From: Ilumatobacteraceae bacterium
GTDB taxonomy: Bacteria; Actinomycetota; Acidimicrobiia; Acidimicrobiales; Ilumatobacteraceae
Reading direction: 5' to 3'
DNA length: 23,694 nucleotides
Assembly (NCBI GenBank): GCA_019090765.1
Contig: JAHRVJ010000124.1
Span: 1-23,694 of the forward strand
A program made the position numbers and the translations under genes. The notes beneath the pieces are model-generated. The model was not told where the DNA came from. It searched no databases and was given only the letters and a program-made list of their open reading frames with translations. Shown here piece by piece: positions 9,401 through 15,501 of the stretch; position 1 is the stretch's first letter, and each line of letters opens with the position of its first letter.

Positions 9401-9813
9401 GTCGGCTCGTCCCAGTCAAGGATCTTCGGCCCGACGGCACCGGCGTTAGAGCGATAGAGCTCCTCCACCATGGTCCGCAGCGCATCGGGGGCCGGAGCAA
9501 CATCGTCGTGGCAAATCAGGAACATCCCGTTGTCGCCCTCAACAAGGTTGAGGACTTCATTCACTGCTGGCCCAAACCCTGGGTTAGATCCAAGCGAACG
9601 AACGAAAGCACCCGGTATCCGGAGCTTGATCCGAGTCTCGATGGCATCCGCATCAGCGGCCGATCCGTCGGTCTGCGTCGTCAGAAAGAGGAACCTGAGG
9701 TTCGGATAATCCTGAGCGCCGAGCGCGTCGAGAGCCTCATCGAACCACGGTCCGGGCTCATGAACGACGGTGACCGCTACTACTGGCGGTACTTGTTGGA
9801 TCTCCGGTTCCAC
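6469..9813 (-). CDS. Large GT2 glycosyltransferase with polytopic membrane and extracytoplasmic domains
   Basis: An 1114-residue protein. Residues about 10-260 form a GT-A family 2 domain: a nucleotide-sugar binding start (VVAVTVVHEP), SNPGFGPAVN at 76-85, HDD at 102-104 as the metal-binding DxD-type site, and GDDVELCWR at 202-210 as the catalytic acidic motif followed by H228. The rest has a long series of hydrophobic spans from about 365 onwards, an outer soluble section, a last span near residue 1040 (LLVALQVVLWVAAIF) and an acidic, serine-rich tail. This architecture next to a DUF5719 gene is known in actinobacteria near cofD. Donor and acceptor sugars cannot be read from sequence; assembly of a surface polysaccharide is inferred from context. 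Start GTG, nine bases after TAGCCT on the minus strand. No strong ribosome site is visible. Confidence 0.9.
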   Translation of the reverse strand: MEPEIQQVPPVVAVTVVHEPGPWFDEALDALGAQDYPNLRFLFLTTQTDGSAADADAIETRIKLRIPGAFVRSLGSNPGFGPAVNEVLNLVEGDNGMFLICHDDVAPAPDALRTMVEELYRSNAGAVGPKILDWDEPTVLQSVGLGLDRFGEIDPVIEPGEVDQEQHDGVRDVFVLPSAFLLVRSDLFRELGGFDPAIDFYGDDVELCWRIHHSGARVIVVPSAQVKHRSDLRHRRDDLRHEVLTARHRMRAVATLTGASRVPGRSLEMVLLTIVELVVGLFTARFGQAWASLRALIGLVPRTPSTLSRRRVVKEIRHVPEREVVGLQERGSARLNSYLRSRDTATYVGADTEVRRWRESATSPVIAWMLVVAGVIIGSRSFFGSGVPAVGEFLPFPESPRLMLDSYASGWNGTGAGATSSNPTGWATIAGLSVATLFRMGMLQTLFILGMVLVGAIGIWKLATVFPSTRARVAALLVYAATPLVSGAMSGGRLTVLIVYAATPWTIHLLRRAAGVETADPRSAELDIVDGLVDLAWQEQLRRTLIAALVLGLAVAFAPVMLVIGLLLGVLLALGTLLAFASWRTALSYFIVGLVATAGAAVLNLPWMATWSWEGMVGAPPIGDPGRGLFELASFEIGVTEFAGLSLALYLPVIAAVALGRAWRLTWAIRSGVIVLAFGGLAVLSDRGSLPFSGPEAGVLLVPVAAGLAVSAAAALAAFDLDVMGGSFGWRQPLGILATAAVAVGVVPGVIALGDGAWNTPTTPLAGLIDHSIPDPNPDGDYNVLLLGDARILPVPSMEYRDGMAWAMIDDGGLDTRDRWMPPANDASELVVTALDEMAASTTLRAGRLLAPLGIRYIIVPELDGVVSTADDPLPLPGGLITSLEDQLDFVSVRGIPTIKVFENRAWMSTHSLLEGDAAEASSSAGAEVLVRSDLSSANPIFIGADQFSTAIEEIAAGVVYLGIPFDENWSLAVDGESISPRRAFGVTTAFDVEVGGLAELRYETPATRSLLVALQVVLWVAAIFAATRVTVSIRRRTGLVLTDETLIHLDSEVAVPTGNELIDPGLDVTGGTPRTAIADDSSDADNNAGLEVESGTSTSELPPPGLPDPEVGS

Positions 9814-9822
9814 GATGGAGCG

Positions 9823-9931
9823 AGGCTAGCGGTGAGCGCCCGCGTCAACTGGTCACCACGAAACAGTCACAGCAAACAATTGCTCTCGCTCGACGCAGCA
9901 ATCCTGAACACCTCACAGTTATCGCTAGCGT
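9823..9931. promoter_or_regulatory. Divergent promoter region between the GT2 gene and the small-protein gene
   Basis: The 124-base gap holds TAGCCT on the minus strand (9828-9823), nine bases before the GT2 GTG, and TAGCGT on plus (9926-9931), six bases before the ATG of the 55-residue gene. Both lie within a GCTAGC palindrome. Clear -35 boxes are not visible. Confidence 0.42.
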
Positions 9932-9937
9932 GACGGC

Positions 9938-10105
9938 ATGGCATCGTTCACCTCGATCGATCTGACCAAGTTCGACCTCACGCCCTCCGGGCGAGCCGCC
10001 CGTCTAGCAGTAGATGCGACATATGTAACCGTCGGCCTCAGCCTTCTGACGTTCCAGCGTATTCAGGTCAGGCGCCGCGAGTTCGAACGATCCCTACGAC
10101 GCTGA
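9938..10105 (+). CDS. Small single-span protein with arginine-rich tail, unknown function
   Basis: ATG at 9938 to TGA at 10103-10105 encodes 55 residues, MASFTSIDLTKFDLTPSGRA at the start and RRREFERSLRR at the end. A hydrophobic helix lies at about 22-40 (RLAVDATYVTVGLSLLTFQR), followed by a strongly basic tail, so a membrane-attached protein with the tail in the cytoplasm is likely. The start sits exactly six bases after TAGCGT, the same layout as ftsH, the DUF3499 gene and the fucose synthase gene. It is followed 31 bases later by the flippase gene on the same strand. Small proteins of this type (a helix followed by QxxQVRRRE-like basic residues) seem familiar to me from actinobacteria, but I cannot name the family. 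It could tether or regulate membrane enzymes; that is a guess. Confidence 0.68.
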   Translation: MASFTSIDLTKFDLTPSGRAARLAVDATYVTVGLSLLTFQRIQVRRREFERSLRR

Positions 10106-10120
10106 CGGGCTCCAGTTCGT

Positions 10121-10126
10121 TAGAAT
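10121..10126 (+). promoter_or_regulatory. Possible -10 box of the flippase gene
   Basis: TAGAAT lies ten bases before the GTG at 10137, in the 31-base gap after the small gene. It could provide a separate, nearly leaderless transcript. There is no clear -35 box. Confidence 0.3.
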
Positions 10127-10136
10127 CGCAATCGTC

Positions 10137-11459
10137 GTGTCATCGCCAGCAACCGCGCCTGCGCGCACTCCTCTTCCTGAAGGCACGATTCCAGTTGGAA
10201 TCTCCCTGCTGATCGCGGGGGTGGCAACATACGCGTTCTTCAAGGTAGGTAATGTCGCCGTCGGCGGAGACGAAGCCTTCGAGCCGATCGCCGCACTCTG
10301 GTTCGCAACCTTCGCCATCGCTCCAGGCTTCTTCCTGCCACTGGAGCAAGAACTCGGCCGATCGATCGCCCACCGCAAGGCGATCGGGCAAGGCTCGCTA
10401 CCGGTTGTGCGGAAGCTCGTTTGGCTCGGCGCGATTATCGCTGGTCTGGTCGTTCTCGTCATCGTGTTGGCCAGCCCCTTGATCACCAGTTCCTACTTCG
10501 ACGGCGACTGGTTCATGGTCATCGCCCTCGTGGCCACCATTGCTGGCTTCGCTCCCGCGCACCTTGCGCGCGGCATCTGCTCAGGAAGCGGTCGCTTCAC
10601 CGAGTACGCGGTAATCCTTGGGTCCGACGGCGTCGTCCGCATCCTTCTGTGCGTGGTACTTGCCATCATTGGCGTTAGCGCTGCTGGCGCCTACGGGATG
10701 GTCATCGCTATCTCGCCATTGTTCGCTGTTGCTTACGTCTACCGGCGCGGTGGCTTACGTACCGAACAAGGGCCGCCAGCGGACTGGGGCGAAGTCACAC
10801 CAAATCTGGGCTGGCTACTGCTCGGATCTGTATTCGCCGCAGGGCTGCTCAACGCTGGCCCGATCGCCGCCAGCCTCCTCGCCTCCGAAGACCAAGACGG
10901 TCTCGTCACCGAGTTCTCCTATGGCGTACTGATTGCCCGAATTCCGCTATTCCTATTTCAGGCCGTCCAGGCTGCTCTCCTGCCCCGACTCAGCCGACTT
11001 GCGGCACGCGGCCAGTTCGACGAATTCCGGTCAGGCCTACGACGGCTGATGATCGTGGTCGTGATCGTCGGATTCCTCGGCACTTTGGGCGCCTATCTGC
11101 TCGGATCGTGGGCAATCGACGTCGTCTACGAAGCCGACCTCAGCGGACGCACCCTCGCACTGCTGGCTCTGAGCAGCGCCTGTTACATGCTTGCGTTGGG
11201 TACCGCGCAAGCCGTGATTGCGTTGCGTGGGCATGCTCTCGTAGCTCTCGGCTGGGGCATTGGAGTAGTTGGATTCGTATTGGGAACGTGGCTCTCCAGC
11301 GATCAAGTATTCCGCCGCATTGAGATCGGGCTACTCATCTCGTCGCTGGCGGCATTGATCAGCTTCGGCCTTGCTCTGCGCTACAAACTCCGCAGCGGTG
11401 CTGTTGCCGACCATGAGTCGATGATGGACGCGATCATCGACATGCCATTCGAATCCTGA
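10137..11459 (+). CDS. Wzx-like polysaccharide flippase (MOP superfamily)
   Basis: A 440-residue, almost entirely hydrophobic protein with about 12 membrane spans. The segment FFLPLEQELGRSIAHRKA after the second span, LARGICSGSGRFTEYAV in the middle and the loop FQAVQAALLPRLSRLAARG are typical of Wzx/MATE-like transporters of the MOP superfamily. Such proteins move undecaprenyl-linked sugar units across the membrane for polymer assembly. The substrate here is likely a repeat unit built with GDP-fucose, GDP-mannose or dTDP-rhamnose supplied by genes in the same window; this is context only. Start GTG at 10137, 31 bases after the small-protein gene. It converges on gmd with only seven bases between the stops and no clear terminator. 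Confidence 0.85.
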   Translation: MSSPATAPARTPLPEGTIPVGISLLIAGVATYAFFKVGNVAVGGDEAFEPIAALWFATFAIAPGFFLPLEQELGRSIAHRKAIGQGSLPVVRKLVWLGAIIAGLVVLVIVLASPLITSSYFDGDWFMVIALVATIAGFAPAHLARGICSGSGRFTEYAVILGSDGVVRILLCVVLAIIGVSAAGAYGMVIAISPLFAVAYVYRRGGLRTEQGPPADWGEVTPNLGWLLLGSVFAAGLLNAGPIAASLLASEDQDGLVTEFSYGVLIARIPLFLFQAVQAALLPRLSRLAARGQFDEFRSGLRRLMIVVVIVGFLGTLGAYLLGSWAIDVVYEADLSGRTLALLALSSACYMLALGTAQAVIALRGHALVALGWGIGVVGFVLGTWLSSDQVFRRIEIGLLISSLAALISFGLALRYKLRSGAVADHESMMDAIIDMPFES

Positions 11460-11466
11460 ACGGCTG

Positions 11467-12459
11467 TTACAGCTCGATATTGGCGCGGCGGGCTTCGCGT
11501 TTGAGGTCGTGGTCGACCATCATTTTGACGAGCTCCGGAAATTCAACTTCGGGTTCCCACCCCAACTTCTCTTTCGCCTTGGTCGGATCACCAATCAACA
11601 AATCAACTTCGGCCGGACGATAAAACTTCGGATCCTGACGCACATAATCCTGCCAATTATCGATCCCCACCTCAGCAAACGCCCGCTCCACCAAATCCTC
11701 AATCGAATGCGTCTTACCCGTCGCGACCACATAGTCATCAGGCTCATCCTGCTGCAACATCATCCACATTGCCTTCACATAATCACCCGCATAACCCCAA
11801 TCACGCTTCGAATCCAAGTTCCCCATCACCAACTCGTGCTGCAACCCCAACTTGATCCGAGCCGCCGCATTCGTCACCTTCCGCGTCACAAACTCCATCC
11901 CCCGCCGCGGCCCCTCATGATTAAACAAAATCCCCGACGACGCATGCAACCCATACGACTCGCGGTAATTCACCACAATGTCATGCCCAAACACCTTCGC
12001 ACACCCATACGGCGAACGCGGATGAAACGGCGTCCGCTCAGTCTGCGGCGTTTCACGAACCTTGCCAAACATCTCCGACGACGACGCCTGATAAAAACGG
12101 ATCGGATTGTTGTCACTGCCACCCACCATCCGGATCGCCTCCAACATCCGCAACACACCCAACCCAGTGATGTTCGCAGTCAACTCAGCCTGACTAAACG
12201 ACAACGCCACAAAACTGATCGCACCCAAATTGTAAACCTCATCAGGCTGCGCAATCTGTAACGCCGCCACCAACGACGGCAAATCAGCCAAATCGCCCGG
12301 CACCAACTCAACAAACGGCATCTCCTCCTGCAACAACGTCGCTTTCGGATTGTTCTGCCCCTTCACCATCCCATACACGTCATAACCCCGACCATGCAGG
12401 AACTCGGCCAAATGCTGACCATCCTGGCCAGTAATTCCAGTAACAAACGCTCTAGGCAT
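11467..12459 (-). CDS. gmd: GDP-mannose 4,6-dehydratase
   Basis: A 330-residue extended short-chain dehydrogenase that converts GDP-D-mannose to GDP-4-keto-6-deoxy-D-mannose, the first step to GDP-L-fucose. Visible marks: TGITGQDGQHLAEFL (7-21) as the NADP-binding motif, S126-S128 in QASSSEMFG, the Y151-x3-K155 dyad in SPYGCAK, NHEGPRRG (180-187) and the C-terminal WEPEVEFPELVKMMVDHDL. I start it at ATG 12459 (MPRAF); the open frame continues 17 codons upstream, but that part does not resemble the family and overlaps the divergent gene. Codon use is very unusual: G or T at nearly all third positions and almost no C, except in the last 20 or so codons, which look like the neighbours. The partner enzyme, GDP-fucose synthase, is encoded 8.5 kb away. 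Confidence 0.95.
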   Translation of the reverse strand: MPRAFVTGITGQDGQHLAEFLHGRGYDVYGMVKGQNNPKATLLQEEMPFVELVPGDLADLPSLVAALQIAQPDEVYNLGAISFVALSFSQAELTANITGLGVLRMLEAIRMVGGSDNNPIRFYQASSSEMFGKVRETPQTERTPFHPRSPYGCAKVFGHDIVVNYRESYGLHASSGILFNHEGPRRGMEFVTRKVTNAAARIKLGLQHELVMGNLDSKRDWGYAGDYVKAMWMMLQQDEPDDYVVATGKTHSIEDLVERAFAEVGIDNWQDYVRQDPKFYRPAEVDLLIGDPTKAKEKLGWEPEVEFPELVKMMVDHDLKREARRANIEL

Positions 12460-12464
12460 AGAAC

Positions 12465-12498
12465 ACGCGAGTCTACGGCCAGCGGTGCCCGCTACGCT
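12465..12498. promoter_or_regulatory. Compact divergent promoter region of gmd and a GT4 gene
   Basis: Only 49 bases separate the two divergent ATGs (12459 minus, 12509 plus). TAGACT lies ten bases before the gmd start on minus, and TACGCT (12493-12498) lies ten bases before the GT4 start on plus. If both are -10 boxes, each promoter must reach into the other gene, so the two would interfere. Confidence 0.35.
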
Positions 12499-12508
12499 CA
12501 ACCGCCGC

Positions 12509-13606
12509 ATGTTGAATGTGGGGATCGATGCCGGACCGCTACACGGTCACCGCACCGGTGTCGGTAACGCTGTCGCCTGGACAATTGAGGCGCTCACCGA
12601 CCCGGCGGCGGACTTGACCGATATCAACCTGCTGCCGTACGTAACCAGCATGCGTGCCCGAGTCGACAAATACGAGCGGCGACTGCCCATCCCAGCGGCG
12701 TTGGCAATGCGGCTGTGGGCCCACCGCTCGCCGCGGTTCGACCGCCTGCTGGGCTCACCCGACATTGTTCACGGCACCAACTACGTTGTTCCGCCAACGG
12801 CGTGCCCGCGCCTAATCTCAGTCTACGACTGCTGGTTCCTAGAGCACCGTGACGAAGCGCTACCCGACGTTCGGCGAGCTGGCGACGTGCTCCGACACGC
12901 TGTTGCTGATGGTGCTCACGTCGTTACTTCCTCCGAGTCCACCGCCGGGCGGGTCCGCGAGCTGCTGTCTACCGATCGGGTCCAATCCATACATCTCGGG
13001 CCCCCTCGGCACATTGATGCCGAATCAACTAGACCACGCTCGCTGCCCGATTTCGGAGACGACCCGTTCATCCTCGCCCTGGGCACCCTGGAGAGGCGGA
13101 AGAACTTGCCGAAACTGGTCGCCGCGTTCGGGCGCCTGGCACGCGAACATCCCAACTCGCGGCTGATCATCGCTGGCGCGATCGGCGACGACCTCAAGCC
13201 CATCTCGCAGGCGATTGCCATGCTCGACGCTTCAACAGCACAGCGAGTCACACGGCTCGGCCAGGTTGACACGGCCACCAAGTCGTGGCTGCTGCGTAAC
13301 GCCCGCGCCCTGGCCTATCCATCCCTGGACGAAGGCTTCGGATTTCCGATCCTGGAGGCTCAGCAGGTAGGTACACCCGTAGTAGCCAGCACCGCCGGCT
13401 CGATCCCCGAAGTCGCCGGCACCGGGGCACTGTTGAGCGCACCACACGATTCCGAGGCGCTAGCCGCCAACCTCCACTGGGTGCTGACGAGCGACGAGAT
13501 GCACGCCAAGCTGGTGCAACGCGGGCATACCAACCTGGGCCGATTCTCCTGGGCCAACACCGCAGACGAACTTGCAGCGACCTATCGAAAGTTGGTCAAC
13601 GCATGA
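12509..13606 (+). CDS. GT4 family glycosyltransferase (mannosyltransferase-like)
   Basis: A 365-residue GT-B enzyme. The N-terminal domain begins MLNVGIDAGPLHGHRTGVGN with the glycine-rich acceptor-side loop, and the acceptor domain carries HGTNYVVPP and VYDCWF. The C-terminal nucleotide-sugar domain has GTLERRKN (192-199) and the E275-GFGFPIL-E283 motif typical of family 4. GDP-mannose or a related donor is plausible given gmd and manC nearby, but specificity cannot be read. An upstream GTG at 12485 adds eight codons and would overlap the gmd promoter; the ATG at 12509 gives the family start. Its stop overlaps the cofD start as ATGA, so the two are translationally coupled. Confidence 0.9.
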   Translation: MLNVGIDAGPLHGHRTGVGNAVAWTIEALTDPAADLTDINLLPYVTSMRARVDKYERRLPIPAALAMRLWAHRSPRFDRLLGSPDIVHGTNYVVPPTACPRLISVYDCWFLEHRDEALPDVRRAGDVLRHAVADGAHVVTSSESTAGRVRELLSTDRVQSIHLGPPRHIDAESTRPRSLPDFGDDPFILALGTLERRKNLPKLVAAFGRLAREHPNSRLIIAGAIGDDLKPISQAIAMLDASTAQRVTRLGQVDTATKSWLLRNARALAYPSLDEGFGFPILEAQQVGTPVVASTAGSIPEVAGTGALLSAPHDSEALAANLHWVLTSDEMHAKLVQRGHTNLGRFSWANTADELAATYRKLVNA

Positions 13607-14589
13607 CACGAGATATCAGCGTCCTCTCCGGCGGAGTCGGCGCCGCGCGGTTCCTCCGCGGCCTAATCAGCGCCGTCGACGATCCAACTGGCATCACTGC
13701 TGTTGTCAACACCGGCGACGACTGCTCCGTCCACGGGCTTTCGATTTCACCTGATATCGACACCATCACGTACACGCTTGCCGGAGCGATCGACCCCGGC
13801 CGCGGGTGGGGTCTAGTCGATGAGACCTGGCACGCGATGGGGGCCCTGTCCCGATACGAATCGGTGCGCCCACAAGGATCCGCTGCCGGTGAACGGTGGT
13901 TTGGTCTCGGCGACCAGGATCTCGCCACTCACTTTTACCGCACTGCCCGACTTGGTGAAGGCGCCTCGTTGACCGACGTGACCAACGAAATCCGAACGGC
14001 ATGGAACGTTCCGATCGAGATAGTTCCGATGACCGATGATCGGCTCTCAACTATTGTCACCATTCGTGAGGCCGACTCTGCTTTGGGCCCGGACACTCAT
14101 CGAGAAGTCTCCTTTCAGGAGTATTTCGTTCGCCTCAAACACCAGATTCCCGTATCGGCGATTCGATTCGATGGCCAAGCAGGTCTATCGGCAGCGGCCA
14201 GGGCCGCGATTCTGGGCGCTGAAACAATTGTGGTCGCCCCTTCGAACCCACTGGTGTCGATTGGTCCGATCCGCTCACTCGATGGTGTCGACGAGCTCTT
14301 AGAGCATCGACGCGAGAGCGTCGTCGCAGTCTCGCCAATCGTTGGTGGCGCCGCGCTGAAGGGCCCTGCCGACCGCATGCTCACCGAACTCGGTCACGAA
14401 CCGACTGTCGTCGGTGTCGCTCGGCTTTATGCGCCCATCGCGTCTGCGCTGGTAGTCGACACCGCCGACGCGCATCTCGCGTCCGCGATTGAGAAACTCG
14501 GCATGCGTTGCGTCGTTGCGCCCTCGGTAATGTTTACTCCGGAGCTTGCCCAGTCACTGGCGCTCGAAACTCTCGCCGCGGTTCAATAA
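13603..14589 (+). CDS. cofD: 2-phospho-L-lactate transferase, CofD/FbiA
   Basis: A 328-residue cytoplasmic enzyme of coenzyme F420 synthesis that transfers the phospho-lactyl or, in actinobacteria, phosphoenolpyruvyl unit from its GDP-activated form to the deazaflavin Fo. Motifs match the family throughout: SGGVGAARFLRG (9-20) for the nucleotide, NTGDDCSVHGLSISPDIDT (36-54) with metal-binding aspartates, GLGDQDLATHFYRT, APSNPLVSIGPI and VSPIVGGAALKGPADRM. Length is normal. It is coupled by ATGA overlap to a GT4 gene. The usual actinobacterial partner fbiB/cofE (F420 gamma-glutamyl ligase) does not follow; instead the gene converges with a sugar-epimerase-like gene, overlapping it by seven bases. 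Its presence implies an F420-producing host. Confidence 0.95.
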   Translation: MTRDISVLSGGVGAARFLRGLISAVDDPTGITAVVNTGDDCSVHGLSISPDIDTITYTLAGAIDPGRGWGLVDETWHAMGALSRYESVRPQGSAAGERWFGLGDQDLATHFYRTARLGEGASLTDVTNEIRTAWNVPIEIVPMTDDRLSTIVTIREADSALGPDTHREVSFQEYFVRLKHQIPVSAIRFDGQAGLSAAARAAILGAETIVVAPSNPLVSIGPIRSLDGVDELLEHRRESVVAVSPIVGGAALKGPADRMLTELGHEPTVVGVARLYAPIASALVVDTADAHLASAIEKLGMRCVVAPSVMFTPELAQSLALETLAAVQ

Positions 14590-15488
14590 GTACTACGGAC
14601 GCGGGCCAAACCCGTGTCGAGGTCCGTCCACGGCGACCAAGACAAATGAATCCGTGCGCGCACCGGAGATACTGCGAATCGCGCGATTTCGTCGGGGCGC
14701 GCGGGCCCTACCGTTGGCTCGACTGCCGAGCCGGGTGCAATCCGATCCCATAGATCCCGAATCGCAAGTTGGTCACCTGTTCCGATATTGATTACAAGTC
14801 CCCCGCCGCGATCGCCAGCACGAACCAGCGCGTCGATCGCGTCGTCGACGTACAAGAAGTCCCTGGTCTGACGACCGTCACCGTGCAGCAGAGGTGCCGA
14901 TCCTGACGAAGCCGCTTCGAACATTGAGGCGACCACCCCCGAACCCGAGCGCTGGCGGGGTCCGTACACAGTCGCCGCGGCGAGCACGGTGAACTCAATC
15001 GCATGACGTTCACGGTAGGTAGTCAACAGGTCGACAATGGCTCGGGCCACAACGCCGCGCACGCCGCGTGGAGTGAGTTCGCCCTCTTTCACCGGCAACG
15101 CCTGTACCGCTGGCTGGCCGTACAGTGCAGCGGCCGGTAGCACCACTACGACCTTGCCCACACCATGCTTGCGAGCCGATTCGAGTATTGCGAGCGCCGA
15201 CGAGAACGCCCTTCCCTGAGCAGCGGCGGTGGAGTCATGGCGTGGGAGTAGACCTAAATGGAAAATCACTTCCGGTCGTCGCATCCCGATCAGCGAGTCG
15301 GCCTCCGGCGCCATGGCATCGAGATTGTGGATCTTCAATGCTCCCGCGGCGGCCCGTGCGTCAGCAAGGTTCGCCAACGAACCTGCCGATAGGTCATCTA
15401 GAACATCAATCGTGTGGTCCTCAGCGAGTAGCCGGTCGACCAAATGCGAGCCGAGAAAGCCTGCTCCACCGATGACAACGACGTTCAT
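14583..15488 (-). CDS. Extended SDR / nucleotide-sugar epimerase fold protein lacking the catalytic triad
   Basis: A 301-residue protein with a clear Rossmann start GGAGFLG (7-13), a D-x-L-S-x-G segment at 31-37 (DDLSAGS), the conserved VYGPRQR (174-180) and the FLYVDDAIDA motif, as in NAD-dependent epimerases/dehydratases. However, the active-site serine region is LPAAALYG (117-124), with alanines where Ser/Thr is expected. The place of the Tyr-x3-Lys dyad reads TPRGVRG (139-145), so Tyr is Arg141 and Lys is Gly145. I checked this on the nucleotide sequence. Coenzyme and sugar binding may remain, but ordinary epimerase or dehydratase chemistry should not. It starts 13 bases after manC and is the last gene of that operon. 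A regulatory, scaffolding or binding role is possible. It overlaps the end of cofD tail to tail by seven bases. Confidence 0.85.
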   Translation of the reverse strand: MNVVVIGGAGFLGSHLVDRLLAEDHTIDVLDDLSAGSLANLADARAAAGALKIHNLDAMAPEADSLIGMRRPEVIFHLGLLPRHDSTAAAQGRAFSSALAILESARKHGVGKVVVVLPAAALYGQPAVQALPVKEGELTPRGVRGVVARAIVDLLTTYRERHAIEFTVLAAATVYGPRQRSGSGVVASMFEAASSGSAPLLHGDGRQTRDFLYVDDAIDALVRAGDRGGGLVINIGTGDQLAIRDLWDRIAPGSAVEPTVGPARPDEIARFAVSPVRARIHLSWSPWTDLDTGLARVRSTY

Positions 15489-15501
15489 GCGCCGACGTTA
15501 C

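Noticed and set aside
11460..11475. Short inverted repeat GCTGT/ACAGC at the flippase-gmd junction as terminator
   Set aside because: Only five base pairs with a one-base loop; too weak.
11509..12261. 250-codon plus-strand open frame opposite gmd
   Set aside because: Composition is arginine/histidine/leucine/proline-rich without domains; it arises because gmd avoids C at third positions. gmd itself is unmistakable.
12460..12510. Upstream 17-codon extension of gmd
   Set aside because: It covers the divergent GT4 start and promoter, and Gmd proteins begin close to the TGITGQDG motif.
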